Assembly: GCA_019155205.2 (NCBI GenBank)
Contig: JAHNZQ020000049.1
Location: 1,306,118-1,341,257, forward strand
DNA: 35,140 nt
Reading direction: 5' to 3'
DNA from: Gracilaria vermiculophylla
Lineage: Eukaryota; Rhodophyta; Florideophyceae; Gracilariales; Gracilariaceae
In this document: positions 1 through 10,625 of the stretch, one piece after another
Numbering within the stretch: position 1 is the stretch's first letter
Layout of the letters: the number at the start of each line of letters is the position of its first letter
Position numbers and translations under genes: made by a program
Notes under the pieces: generated by a model
What the model saw: the letters and a program-made list of their open reading frames with translations, nothing else
The model's database searches: none
What the model was told of the DNA's origin: nothing

Positions 1-202
1 TCGGCAGGTCGCACTACTGTGCTAATTACCTGCATAAAATATCTAAAATAAATAATAAATTCTACCGTACCTTAAGGATACTGTAGCGCACGCAGGCAAT
101 ATTATGCACCACGTGGCCCAGCTAATAGATTACGAACCCTCCTTAGGAATATTATGCCTTAAGGCAAAACCACCATAATTCTGTAGGAGCCACTGTACTA
201 CA
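1..202 (-). repeat. Partial LTR of the Ty3 family (copy A)
   Basis: This is the reverse complement of the first ~200 bp of the LTR seen in full at 14514-15065. It ends at 202 in ACTGTACTACA, the complement of the LTR start TGTAGTACAGT. The window edge cuts it, so the rest of the LTR may lie to the left. The sequence right of 202 has neither the polypurine tract nor the primer-binding site of this family, so the internal region, if any, is not at 203. It could be a solo LTR or the 5' LTR of an element lying to the left. Confidence 0.85.
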
Positions 203-369
203 GAAACCAATTGATGACCCAACGAGAAATATTTACGGGCAGAATTTTGATGCGAAGTGAGCGCACCATAACTACGCTACCGATACTGTTTTCGGTTTTT
301 TTATCGTTCCCACTTCCATGAACCTGTCTTTGCTAGATTGCAAACATCTTTCATATTGCAACAAATCAA

Positions 370-1089
370 ATGCGTTCCTCTATACACACCTCAACTCCAA
401 AAGAGCTTGCTCTGATACAAGTAGTACATACCAACCATTTTCTTTTGACAGATACCCATAGCTTGAGATTTGAGATTGAAAACATATCAACAATCAAGGC
501 AAAGGATTATACTTTTCAGCACCTCACTGACAGAAAAAAGAACCCAGCATCAGATTCGAAACACTATAATAATGAGACTGTTTTGCTGTTGTTCAAAATG
601 ATGAGCAAAGCTGGTTACGGAAACCGAAAATCACAAATAAAAAGTTTTAAAGAGATCCCTGCGGAAGTGACAAATCTTGCTGAGAGTGAACATGGAATCA
701 AACAAACTGCGACAGGAAGGCAAAAGAAATTAGCAAGAACTAAGCAAGATTACTCCGTGTTTTTTGCCAAATTTACATAATCCGGAAAACATGGAGATGA
801 TGAAGACTTATTTGACACATCCGAACACTACCACCAAATTCACGAGCTTGAACGCAGAAAGGCCAGGCATGCACCTACATCGTTTTCGTCGACTAATGAT
901 ACCGGAGAGGAAAGCAGAGGACCAACTAGCTCTCGCAAAAGAGCGTAATTGTCGCAGGCTGCCATGCTGCAGTCATTCATCGAAAAGCAGGACAAACAAA
1001 ATGCCGAAATTATTGGGAAATTGAAATGTAGCATCAATGAAAATGAGAAAACGTGTGGCATACAAGAACAAATCGTTAGCAAACTATGA
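370..1089 (+). pseudogene. Harbinger-associated Myb/SANT-like DNA-binding protein, degraded
   Basis: One reading frame runs from ATG 370 to TGA 1087-1089, broken only by TAA at 778 and one further stop near 940. The first half holds a Myb/SANT-like block (around codons 65-95, NETVLLLFKMM then KSQIKSFKEIPAEV). This is the helix pattern of the trihelix-like domains encoded beside Harbinger transposases. A basic stretch and an acidic Ser/Thr-rich linker follow. The C-terminus (LQSFIEKQDKQNAEIIGKL) looks like a coiled coil, as is usual in these partners. In the family this protein helps import the transposase to the nucleus and bind the transposon ends. It converges with the transposase gene, whose stop lies 30 bp away. 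The function is inferred from family resemblance; the two stops make it a pseudogene. Confidence 0.6.
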
Positions 1090-1119
1090 TTCTTGATTCT
1101 CTGAGAGTCTGTTGACGAC

Positions 1120-2401
1120 TTAATAAAGCAAAACCTCACGTTGTCGATTTCCAATGTCTGTTTCTGACGTTTCCTCGTTCCACTCCCCAGGTTCCTCTTG
1201 TGGTACAAAATAATCTTCGAAGGCGCCATCACCCAAACTCATATTGTGCAGTAAAAGAAACGCCAAGCAAAATGTACTTATGTCATCTTCGTGTGCCAAT
1301 CTGACACCGTCTTTCAGAGTCGTAAATCGGTGCTTCAGTATGCCGGATGCGCACTCAACGGGTTTACGCGTTTGGCTTGCTACCGAATTCCAGAAATTTA
1401 ATACGGGGGGGCCCGTGGCTCACGGATAGTGATGATCTTCATCATTTTCCGAGAAAGAGAGAATGCAAAATTACCGGTCAGATAAGGTCTTACGTGAACA
1501 CCACAAATCACCAAATCAGAAATGTCATTGCCAAGCAAAGTTTGGTTTTCTATGTTCCGATTCAGCGCAGATCGGTCATATGTCGTCGCATCTCCCCACA
1601 CCCCAGGACTTCCTAGGTCAGCGTACAGGAACCTTCGATTTGCATACACTTCTGCAAAGACGACCAAGCTTGGGTACCCCTTATAGCAGCGTTACCCACA
1701 GTACTGAGAATCAGGACATGAAATTCACCTGATATCAGTGCCATCGACAGCCCTTACGCAGTACGGCAACCCTCGAGTTCTCTCAAAATCATTCATTTCT
1801 TTCGCAATATGTGCTTTGTCTATGGGAAATTGTATTTGAGAGCGGAAATGTTTGATGATAGCTCGTGACACTTTCCGAATGACAGCGGAAACAGTACTGA
1901 ATCCAATATTGAGCTGACGTGCAGTGTGCTCGCCTAATGATCCTCCTGTGCAGATGAGAAAGGCAACCAGTTTCAACTCCGCGTTCAATGACGGTCGGTA
2001 GTTCGTCGTTTGGCGTTCCACAAAAGGTCTTATGGCCTCACAAACTGTGTAGAATATTTCATACGTCATGCGAAACATCCTAAGCCAGGAACTAGATTGC
2101 AGAAATGCGGGAGAAAAGGCGTATTTGTAGAACCATTGTTGAGTATTTCGCTGTCGTACCCATGTTCTGCTTATAGAGCCTTTGCGGTTGTCTTGGTACC
2201 ATACAAGAAGTGAGAGAACATCGATGGATATAGTTTGTATAGTAGCCGCAAGCGATCGGTGTTATGCCCATCGCACGCCATAGTAGCAGTCAAAGCTGCG
2301 ATGAGCTGTTTGCGACGCTGCATTATCAATGGTGGTGAGAGAACTCTTGTTCGACGTGGATACAGGTTTAGCGGTCGGTCCCAAAGTGCGGGGTTGCTCA
2401 T
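1120..2401 (-). pseudogene. PIF/Harbinger DDE transposase (HARBI1-like), degraded
   Basis: Conserved blocks can be followed in order down the - strand. An N-terminal segment lies at 2401-2171. A helix-turn-helix and RNase H-fold start lie at 2078-1725 and end in VRAVDGTDIR, which carries the first catalytic Asp (family pattern GxxDGTHI). The block with LYADLGSPGVWGDAT and RSALN lies at 1667-1398. The C-terminal block around 1350-1120 reads VECASGILKHRF and ends at a TAA at 1120-1122 after a run of acidic residues. The frame changes between blocks, so it is broken. The usual GDSAFPL motif reads LTGNFAFSL, so the second catalytic Asp appears to be Asn. Length and block order fit a transposase of roughly 350-420 residues. 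The enzyme would cut and join transposon ends in the nucleus; this copy cannot be active as read. Confidence 0.8.
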
Positions 2402-2516
2402 GTGCCCACCCCATGGTTGTGGGATTTTCGAGTCAGAAAAAGGTGCTTAAATTGTGTCATCGAAAATGGAGAATATCCGTTTTGAAGGGGATTGGAGACA
2501 TATTTTTGTAAGTCTT

Positions 2517-2538
2517 GCCTTGTGTAAAACGGGCCTAA
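2517..2538 (-). repeat. Probable Harbinger right terminus plus TAA target copy
   Basis: Read on the - strand, 2535-2517 is GGCCCGTTTTACACAAGGC, preceded by TTA (2538-2536). Termini starting GGCCCGTTT next to TWA are common in Harbinger-type elements. Its position about 115 bp beyond the transposase N-terminus fits. It is unpaired, because no left partner is visible. Confidence 0.4.
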
Positions 2539-4242
2539 GGATCGCCGCAGTGGCACCTGAGACGTTCCGGTGCATACAGCATTTCACAGAAACGTAACTC
2601 AATCTGCATGATGCAGTTGACTATACTATCATTCTGAAACACCAAAAACGTGGTACTGAGCGGCTAATTGTAAACATTTTGCCTCTATCTAAGAGTAACT
2701 TGATGACCACGACAAAGAGTCTTCGGTTGTAACGATAATTGACCAATGAACATGTAGCCGGCGTCTTGGTTTTGAATACAAACGTGTTGCACCATAACTG
2801 GGGTAGCCAAGATAAGATCCGCAATTAACCCATCTTAGCTCTTGTTCATGACCATGAATCTTTCCGGGGTGCTGTTTTTTTGAATCCTACCAACTGAAGA
2901 TGCACCACACTGTAGGAGGCAGAATGCAAGTCTTTGACGGTTCACTATTTCGAGAAATGTTTAAATGGATAGCGACTCGGTGATAATTCGAGCGCTGCAA
3001 ACCTGGACTATGGAGGCTCTGCATTTGAAACGTTTTTAACTTTCAATGTGTTTTATCCATTTTTAACGGAACGGAGTTCCATAAGACATGCTTTGGCGAC
3101 ATATCCAGTAGAAAAGCAACAGATCTACGCACAGCGGCAGTGGCCGCTACGATTTGAGGTAGTAGAAAAATAACGCGAGAAAGACTCGTTCTTTGCATCC
3201 ATTTGGGGTCATTTACAGAGACCTTAACCAACAACTACATGTTTTCCAGTATAAATAAAGTGATTTGAAACGAAAAATGTTACTTCGTCTTCAACGTTTC
3301 AATTTTCTTCATATCAGTGGGCCGCTCTCTGGAAGTAAGTCACCACAATGAGGCTGTGTGTCGTAACACGGAGAAAGTGTAGCAGATTAGAGCGGGACTC
3401 TCAGTCGTACGTAGATGTCACCTCTTCAAATTAAGTGGGTCTTTTCAACCAAATATCGGGTACCGGATCAAATACTACGGCAGTATCAAACCGTTTTTAG
3501 GAGACCCGTAGGTGCTAAACAACGGTTTGCTTGGCTGTGAAGGTGCTTCTATGTTACTACGAGACTCCGTTGCCGGAAAAGAAACAAAATCTTGTGCAAA
3601 CTGCTATGTATCCGCTTTGTCTTTGTAAGCATCCTGCATCACCAAAGAGGCGGATGAAGACACTCCTTCAAAGTAAAGCCCTTTGTATGGAAGCTGGGTA
3701 CCGCTGAGTGTGGAGTATACTTATACTTCCGCTTTTGAGTATTGCATCAACTCCAAGTCATAAATCTTCCGCCTAACCTACTTTCTTTAAAGTCAAGACT
3801 AAGTTCTCTGTATAAAAGGTTTGCCTTCTCTCGAATCATCTGAAAAACTTCCCGACAGAGGCACAGGGATCTCTCTAAGGGCCACGTAGTAAATATGGCA
3901 AAGCGAATAAAGCTTTCAGTTTTAATCGTACTTACCATATCTGCTTGCACTTTAAATCGTATTCACGATGCGGTCCTCTAGTAAGAATCGTTGAAAAAGG
4001 CCTAGTGTCATAATTTTGTCCTTGATAGTAAAGAACTGAGTTCTAGTCATCCAGTTCATACTTTTGATACAGTCTTTGGCCCTACTCGTTCTACCCCCAG
4101 CACGCTCCAAACTGCATTCTTGCAAACGATATTTCTGATGGATTCACGATTGTATTTAAACGGTATTTGTGTGCCACTGCACGTCCAAGCCAGCTTATCA
4201 TCTCCTCCATATGCGAAAGTATGTCACATTTGAATTGGTAGC
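2539..4242. other. No gene recognised
   Basis: About 1.7 kb without a convincing coding region on either strand. The longest open stretches (3234-3043 and 3950-3747 on -) are under 70 codons and resemble no family I know. It lies between the Harbinger terminus and an inverted Ty3 LTR, so it may be old host DNA or an unrecognisable element. Confidence 0.5.
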
Positions 4243-4771
4243 TGGTGTACCGTCGGTTCTCCTTTCGAGGTAGTAGCCCACAACGTCCGTTCGGAGTTTT
4301 TGTTGACTGCAAAGGCGCGTGTTCCTAAATTTGACCTCCGGTAATCGCTGTCATGAGCCAGGGGAATTCAGTATGGAGATTCGCAAACACCAAGCGGAGG
4401 AGGAAGTTCACTGGGCGGACAATGCTTCTCCATGCGCTGCTTCAAGGAAACCTTAGGATGTTGGACGAGAGTCCCAAGCGGAAAAATAGAGGTAGACTAA
4501 TGGGTGCTTCGTTTACTTCCCCAGATGGGAAGATCGACTGGCATATTAAGTACCTCGCCGGGAGCCCCCATCGGTAGGTCTCACTACTGTAGTAATTACT
4601 TACCCAAATTAACAAACATAATTCTAAAATGTACCGTTCCTCAGGGGTACTGCAGGGCACGTTGGTCGAATTATGAACAACGTGACTCTGTCCATAAAAT
4701 ATGAGCCCTCCTTAGGAATATCCCTTTGTAAAGCCACACCACCATATCACCTTAGGATCCACTGTACTACA
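4243..4771 (-). repeat. LTR of the Ty3 family (copy B), probably solo
   Basis: The inverted LTR is nearly full length. It starts with a scrambled form of TGTGGTACCGTC (TGGTGTACCGTC) and ends GTACTACA at 4771. It is about 23 bp shorter than the 552-bp copies, largely because of a gap near 4450 where other copies carry the block around CGACCTGGGA. The flanks show neither PBS nor PPT of the family. The 5 bp on each side (GTAGC, CTTAT) do not match, so no target duplication is preserved. Confidence 0.8.
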
Positions 4772-5243
4772 CTTATTTTTTGGGCATTTTATATGAGGCA
4801 ACGCATGGTTATACAAATAGCTCTTTGCTGCTGACCTTCTTAGATGAGCAAAGTTTACTTGATTTTTTTTAACAATATAAAATCGCAGGCTAAAGGCCCC
4901 TTTTCGGTTTTCTCACGATCTGTTCTACATTTGACGTATGACTGTACTACTATTAATCTCAAGTGCTTTATACATAAACGCTGGTCTTATCAGCATTTTT
5001 GAAACACATATGTTTACAGAACATCTAGCACTTCAAAACTACAAATTTTCATGCAATGAGTAACATAGTAATAAATGAATATTCTGAAACCATTTCCTTT
5101 TTACCTGTTTTGCACTTTATGAATATGAGTACCAATATTATTTTTCTGGAGTTCACCTCAAGGTTGCGGAATGCTAAGGAATATACAATTCTATTCAGTG
5201 TTTATAATATGCATTATGCTAAATATTAATTACAGAACTTTTG
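4772..5243. other. AT-rich spacer, nothing recognised
   Basis: About 470 bp of AT-rich sequence between an inverted LTR and the start of Ty3 element 1. I see no coding sequence or repeat family in it. Confidence 0.5.
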
Positions 5244-5795
5244 TATTGTACAGCAGATCCTAAGGTGATATTTTCATGTGGCCTTACGACGAAAAATTCC
5301 TCAGGAGGGTTTGTATTTTATTAACTGAGTCGCGTTATGCACTACTCGGCCCACGTACGGTACAGTACTCTTGCGAAACCGTAGATTTTAAATTTGTTGA
5401 AGTTCTCTTCTGCAGGTAAGTACTACAGTAATGAGACCTGCCGAGCTGGGCCTCCGGCGTGGTCCTTAGTCTGCCGGTCGAGCTCCACCTATGGTGAAGT
5501 AAACGAAGCACCCTTGAGTGTACCTCTAATTTTCTGATTGGGGACTCTCATCCAGCATACTAAGGTTTCTAAGCTAACGACAACCAGGTCGCCTTGTAGC
5601 AGCACCTGGAGAAGCATTGTCCGCCCAGTGAACCTTCCCCTCCGCTTGGAGATTGCAGATCCACTTCCAAGATTCTCCCGGCTCATGACGGCGATTCCCG
5701 GAGATCACTGTCAGGAATGCGCACCTTTGTAGTAAACAAAAACTCCAAACGGACGTTGTGCACTACCACCTCGAAAGAGAACTGACGGTTCCACA
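5244..5795 (+). repeat. 5' LTR of Ty3 element 1 (copy C)
   Basis: It aligns along its length with 14514-15065. The first bases are decayed (TATTGTACAGCAG against TGTAGTACAGTGG). It ends CTGACGGTTCCACA. A conserved palindromic segment near 5416-5445 (GCAGGT ... ACCTGC around ACTACAGTA) is shared with the other LTR copies. The second half is clearly more GC-rich than the first. Confidence 0.85.
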
Positions 5796-5797
5796 AC

Positions 5798-5810
5798 TGT
5801 TCTCCCGAAT
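5798..5810 (+). promoter_or_regulatory. Candidate primer-binding site, element 1
   Basis: Two bases after the 5' LTR the sequence is TGTTCTCCCGAAT. The equivalent position in element 2 reads TGGTCTCCCGAT (20998-20987, - strand), so the ancestral site probably began TGG, the complement of a tRNA 3' CCA end. I cannot assign the tRNA from memory. Confidence 0.45.
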
Positions 5811-5971
5811 AAGAAGGTCCGTTTTCTAGAGTAGTCGCATAAGCCACGACAGAACAGTATTTCTAGTTTACAACGATCGAAACATTGAAGTGGAGTTCTT
5901 CCTTCAGAGAATTCGAAAGTGGAAGGAAATCACCCCCGGCATTATCATATAAGGACCCGTCAGGACCCAAA

Positions 5972-6757
5972 ATGGAAATCCCCTTACAGGACCCTTAAGC
6001 AACCAACTCCGTTGGTGGGCGCTGGATACGCAGCACTCCCCAGGAGATGGCCGTCCGAGTTGAGGACCCTGAAAGTTTTCTTCGGAATCCTGGCTCCTCT
6101 GTAAAGTGTTTCAGGAATCGCCTGAGAAGAGTGCACGATTGGAGGCAAACGGAATCCCCAGCGACACCTCTGCAGAACGCCGACATGGAGGTTGAAGAAC
6201 CGCGCCCGGCATCTAAGCCATCACCTCCGGAGCTGCAGAGACGGAAATACCCTAAGACTAACTCCCTGCTTGAGTCCCGGGCCCCGCGCTGTACGCCTTC
6301 TCTCTCTCGAAGCTGGTCTAGAGACTTCCTGTAGAAGTTGAGACCCATTTCGGAGCGCGCCTTCACGCCCTAGTAAAGTAAATCACAATGGAGAGTGCTT
6401 ACCGCGCTGTGGATGCCTTTCTGGATTCGGATTACTTTCTTGAGGTTACCACAGATATTAACTGTGTGTAGATTCCCTCCCAAACCGCGCAGCTGCTTTC
6501 CGCAGCGGCGTTCCAGTTTAATTCTTCGGCACAGGAGAGCTTCCTTCTATCAACACTTAAGGTGACTTCGGGCAAAGAAGAATAAGATATTGCCACTCCG
6601 TAAGCCAGAGAAGAAAAAGATAATGAAATAGGGAAACGAAAAAACCTCAGGAAAAATGATATGAACCGTCTGTACCTATAATTTTATGTAGGATAGCAGG
6701 ATCACGGGAGTGAACTACTTCACCCAAGGCGAGGAAGACAGGATACTCCTTGGGTGA
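5972..6757 (+). pseudogene. Ty3 element 1 gag, N-terminal reading frame, degraded
   Basis: The frame opens at ATG 5972 (MEIPLQDP) and is broken early by TAA at 5993. It then matches element 2 (20823-20479) closely: VEDPESFLRNPGSS and FRNRLRRVHDWRQTESPAT. The acidic C-terminal part VNYFTQGEEDRILLG returns in the same frame at 6710-6757 and ends at TGA. Between about 6255 and 6695 lies a ~440-bp segment absent from element 2. It holds its own short open stretch from ATG 6388 (MESAYRAVDAFLDSDYFLEV). The Arg-rich middle and position suggest the matrix-like start of Gag. I recognise no named domain; the assignment rests on position after the LTR and conservation between two copies. Confidence 0.6.
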
Positions 6758-8330
6758 ATGATGATAGCAGAGGTATCATTAGGGACCCAAAAAACCTACG
6801 GGAAAGACGCGAAAAGAAACAGAGGGAGAAAAGCAGAAAGCGAGACAACGATTCGGAGAGAAACTCAGACTCTGAAGCTGTAAACAGCTCCAGCTCGGAG
6901 GAAAGTGTAACTCCTAAGGAGAAGAGCAAAAGGGTCGGGAAGGTCGTCTCGCATAACGACCGCTTCGCGAAATTGGTGGATTATGACACCTACCGGTTGT
7001 ATGATTGCTGTGCTCTTTACGACACGTCGGTCAAGTAACGACTCACGAAGATCTAGTGCTGCATGGATATTCAAGTGAAGAAGCACTCCATCTCATGCAA
7101 AGACCTCTTCTCGGTGTTTAACTTTCTCACATACTTCCGTTTGCTGTGTAATGCCAATGATGTCCATGAAGGTGCCGCCGTATGGTGCTATTAGTTCTAC
7201 CTTACAGGTCAAGCGCTCTTGCTGGTGCAGCCGCGCCTCACTTTGGAGAGCATCATTGGGGATTTTCCTTGAATGGAGATCCTGTTGACGTACTCGGACG
7301 TCGTGAGTTTCCTTCTCAAAACTGTAGGCAACGGTCGAGGTAATACCCGATGCTGACGCGTAAGTCACCTCCTATAGGCAAAATACGGGCATAAGCAAAA
7401 TGGAGGTCTCACAGAAGCTGTGAACGAGGGCCTTACAGTTTGGGAACTTGTACTCCGATTGGCAGTTGAAATCATTGATGGTCGATGGACTCCTTCCCTG
7501 GGTCCGCGCCTGGGTGCAGAATCACTTAACAAAGCACCCGAAAACCTCTTATACGGAGCTAGCACGTTTCGTGGAATCGCATGGGAATACCCACTGCGCC
7601 ATTAGCCGCAGCGACGCTCCACTTTCGGACAAACGAACGGCCTCAAGGAATCGTTGGGCACCCACCCTGACGTTGGACTCCAGCATCTCAGGGTAGATCG
7701 ACGAGCTCACGTTCATGGGACAGCAAAAGGCTTTTGCCCTTACATACGCCGTATCTCAGGGAGCACGGCTTAGGACGAGAGCATCCTCGTTTCTTACTTC
7801 GTACGCACGGACAGGATCTTAAAGGAGTGTCCGATTCGCGAGCAGTCGACGCTACCCACCGCCTTACAGGATTTGTTTGTCTTGAGAGCCAGTACACTGT
7901 ACTACTCTCACCCCGGCAATTAGAGCCAGTACACTGGAGAAACGGGAGAAGAACTTCCAAGACCTCAAGGACAAACCAACGGAGAACAAAAATTATCGAC
8001 CCGCGTTTCAAGATATCCGCTCCTCTCATAAAAACTATGGTTACCACACTCCAGTTGGAAAGGAGACTGTTCCACTGGCACTTGCGTCGATAGCGCAGGG
8101 GCTGGCATCCAAACGAGTGGAATCTCCAGGGAACACGGCGCATCCCGACGCACAACCTCAGCAGCCGTCCCCTACTGGAACTCAGCTCCCATCTAACCGA
8201 TCAAAACCCTTAGGGTCGCGGGTAGAGGCTTCGCATAGGTGCTCCTCGTCGAGCTTCTGCCTCAAGGAGGTCCTATCTCGGAAAGGGGGAGAAGCCGTCT
8301 GCACATTCATTGTAGAAAGAGCGGACCCCT
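6754..8330 (+). pseudogene. Ty3 element 1 gag, capsid and C-terminal region, degraded
   Basis: This frame starts one base back from the end of the N-terminal frame, by a -1 shift at GGGTGAAT that is also present in element 2. First comes a charged low-complexity stretch rich in Arg/Lys/Glu and Ser (to about 7038). Then comes a capsid-like block, DLFSVFNFLTYFRLLCNAND ... EGAAVW ... FYLTGQAL (7063-7220), the pattern of arthropod Ty3 capsids. A second block after a frameshift reads DGLLPWVRAWVQNHLTKHPK ... YTELARFVESHG (7448-7605), matching a capsid C-terminal domain. The stretch 7700-8330 aligns with element 2 and ends in a Pro/Gln-rich linker (AQPQQPSPTG). I see no intact CCHC zinc knuckle. 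Several stops and shifts make it non-functional. Confidence 0.65.
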
Positions 8331-8831
8331 CCAATCTCTTTGGACCCTTTCAACAGCCTTGAGAACTCTGTCTGTACGGTCCTCCGTGACAATTATAAGG
8401 TGTTTGTTTCTGTAGGATACTCCTCACTAGCCTCCATATCGGTGCGCGCTATCTTCGACACCGGACCTGGGCGTAATCTGGTTCACGCGTACTTTCACTC
8501 GCGGTTTGATTTCGGCTTCTTGAGAACTGGCAAGCTAGTTACGGAGCGAGAAGCGTCGCGTCGAGCATTGAACATCCTCGGAGCCTTAACTTTGTAACTC
8601 CGGTTGGGCTCCTTCCAGGTGAAGGTGTGGTTCCTTCTGGCGACTAACTTGGCGGCACAATGTATACTGGGCACCTTCTTCTTGGCTCGATATGTACGTG
8701 CAATACACCCACGCCTGCGGAAGGTGAGATTTGAAAACACCGCTCCCGTAGGTATCATGTCCGCATCTCCAGGACCGGACGCCTATGTGCGTCACGTGGG
8801 TAAAATCCCAAAGAAAACGCAGTCAATTTAG
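8331..8831 (+). pseudogene. Ty3 element 1 aspartic protease, one in-frame stop
   Basis: The frame reads through a retropepsin-like domain with the catalytic triplet in IFDTGPGRNLV (around 8453-8485), preceded by the strand VSVGYSSLASISVR. After a single stop (TAA 8595-8597) the same frame continues with FQVKVWFLLATNLAAQCILG and RYVRAIHPRLRKV, the C-terminal half. Element 2 has the same protein without the stop but with Asp changed to His. The protease would cleave the Gag-Pol polyprotein. This copy keeps DTG but is truncated by the stop. Confidence 0.75.
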
Positions 8832-9384
8832 CTCCGGGTGCTGAAAAGTATCGAAGTATCAGCGAAAAGTCAGGACAAAGTCGGAGTGCAAACCTTTGCA
8901 TCCGGCCCTTCATTCCTGCAGGAGAGTCCAAATTTGACGACCAAGCAGCACTGCATGATGTGGAATGGTGTTTTGGAAGTACTGCCGTACATTCCCTTCA
9001 GGTTCATTCTTGCCAACCTGAAAAACGCGCCTTTGTGGCTTCAAAAAGAATTTGTCGTCGGATAGGCATTATGCACCCCTGCAGGACTGGTTCATTTTTC
9101 GCATATGGAAGGCCTTGTTGAGCACGATGGAATCATGACCCTGGGAAGCCATAGCGGCATCAATGCCTTCAAGAAAATAGAAGCCTGCCATCTGGCAGGA
9201 AAAGCTCCAAATTGGCGAAGATTTCGAAGGGTACCGCCACAGGATAGTATAATAAGCTATCAGCATTTAAGGACATGTAGTCTGGTCGCCTGGGGCAGGG
9301 TAGCCTCTCCAAGCACTGGATTTAGCTCAAACCTCATGCAAAACCGGTACACAATCTCTCGAGGAGAGCCGTGCTCCATGCGCG

Positions 9385-10625
9385 CGATTTCGAACGCGAT
9401 GAGGTCCAGCGGATGCTGCACTAGGTCGTTATCTAACTCTCTAATTCCAAATGGCCCTCCCCACTTGTACTTTTTAAGATGAAAAATGGCTCCCGGAGGT
9501 TCCGCATTGACTATAGACGCCTCAACGAGGTGACGGTACGCGATTGGTACCCAACACCCCATATGGAAAAATGCATGGACTCCGTAGGTGATGAGTCCGT
9601 TTTCTCCACGCTGGACTCCGACAAAGGCTACTGGTAGATTGAGATGGATGACTCCGTTAAGGATAATACAACCTTCACCTCGCACTGTGCAATTTTCAGA
9701 TTCCTAAGGATACCATTTGGGTTTAAGAATGCACACGCTAAACTCCAACGAGCGGTGGACTTAATGCTGTTGACGTTGAGGTGGCAGTACGCCTCGTTGT
9801 ATATTAAAATGTCATTACATACTCCAGCTGCGTGGAGGAGCACTTCACCAATGTGAAGCACGTGCTCCAACTCCTGAACGATGCTGGACTTGCCTTGAAG
9901 CTTTATAAGTGTTTCTTCTTCGAGTCCTCAGTGGATTTGAGGAACGTTGTGCTCCCAGGCCGCCCAAATGTTTTTACAAAAACTCAGGACCCCATCAAGG
10001 AAGCTCACCTTTCCACAAACAAGACGGAGCTCCGCTCCTTGCCGGGGTCGTGTAATGCTTTTTGGGACGTTTTTAACGAACAACTCCCGTATGGCGGCTC
10101 CATTACATCGCCTCTTTGAGGAGGAAAAGCCGGCGCCATTAGCGATCCTGACGGACAAAGAGTTTGAAGCCTTCACGACCTTGAAGAAAAGACGAAAAGA
10201 GCCACCGATCTTGATACTCTCGAAGCGGAACGGTAGAATGCTGCTGGATACAGACGCCTGTAAATATCAGATCGGGCGTGCACTCCTACAGGAACAAGCT
10301 GAAGGCGAATTTGAACCAATAGGATACTAAAGCCACAGCCTTTCACCTACAGAACGTAATTATGCCACCTCGGAGCGCGAATTCCTCTCCATCGTATGGG
10401 CGCTCTTGCTTTTACGCCCGTACCTATGAGGCACGCCTTTCCCCTTGAGTACTTACCACGCACAAATGAAGTGAATATTGTCCTTGACGGATGATTCCGG
10501 TCCCCTGGAGAGGTGGAGACTACGCCTCCTGGAGTCCGAGTTTGAAGTCGTCTACCACCGTGGCATAAATTACCAGGCGGTGGACGCTCTGTCGCGTATA
10601 TGAACCAAAAGAGAAGATGAGGCAC
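9385..10625 (+). pseudogene. Ty3 element 1 reverse transcriptase and RNase H, degraded
   Basis: RT is recognised from ERDEVQRMLH and SKWPSPLVLFKM through FRIDYRRLNEVTVRDWYPTP, FSTLDSDKGYW and IEMDDSVKDNTTFTSHCAIF to FLRIPFGFKNAHAKLQRAVD. These are the standard palm and finger blocks of Ty3/gypsy RT. Where the YxDD catalytic box should lie the frame reads LYIKMSLHT, so both aspartates are gone. The connection region follows at 9832-10120 with a frame change. The RNase H start DTDACKYQIGRALLQEQ lies at 10250-10300, then SPTERNYATSEREFLSIVWA in the same frame after a stop. A final stretch LERWRLRLLESEFEVVYHRG ends in VDALSR. Multiple stops and at least two frameshifts are present. Confidence 0.85.

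Larger units (their letters stand above)
203..2538. mobile_element. PIF/Harbinger DNA transposon remnant
   Basis: Two convergent degraded genes are seen: a Myb/SANT-like DNA-binding protein on + (370-1089) and a Harbinger DDE transposase on - (2401-1120). This two-gene content is the family hallmark. A likely right terminus reads GGCCCGTTTTACACAAGGC on the - strand (2517-2535) and is followed by TAA, matching the 3-bp TWA target preference. No matching inverted terminus is visible between 203 and 370, so the left end is lost or was replaced at the LTR junction at 202. The 167 bases at 203-369 hold nothing else I can name. The left boundary given is only the edge of the neighbouring LTR. Confidence 0.7.

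Noticed and set aside
3043..3950. Short minus-strand frames between the Harbinger remnant and LTR copy B
   Set aside because: Under 70 codons, no family resemblance, no supporting context.
1..4771. LTR copies A and B as the two ends of one inverted Ty3 element
   Set aside because: Neither inner flank has the family's PBS or polypurine tract, and the space between holds a Harbinger element and unassigned DNA, not gag-pol.
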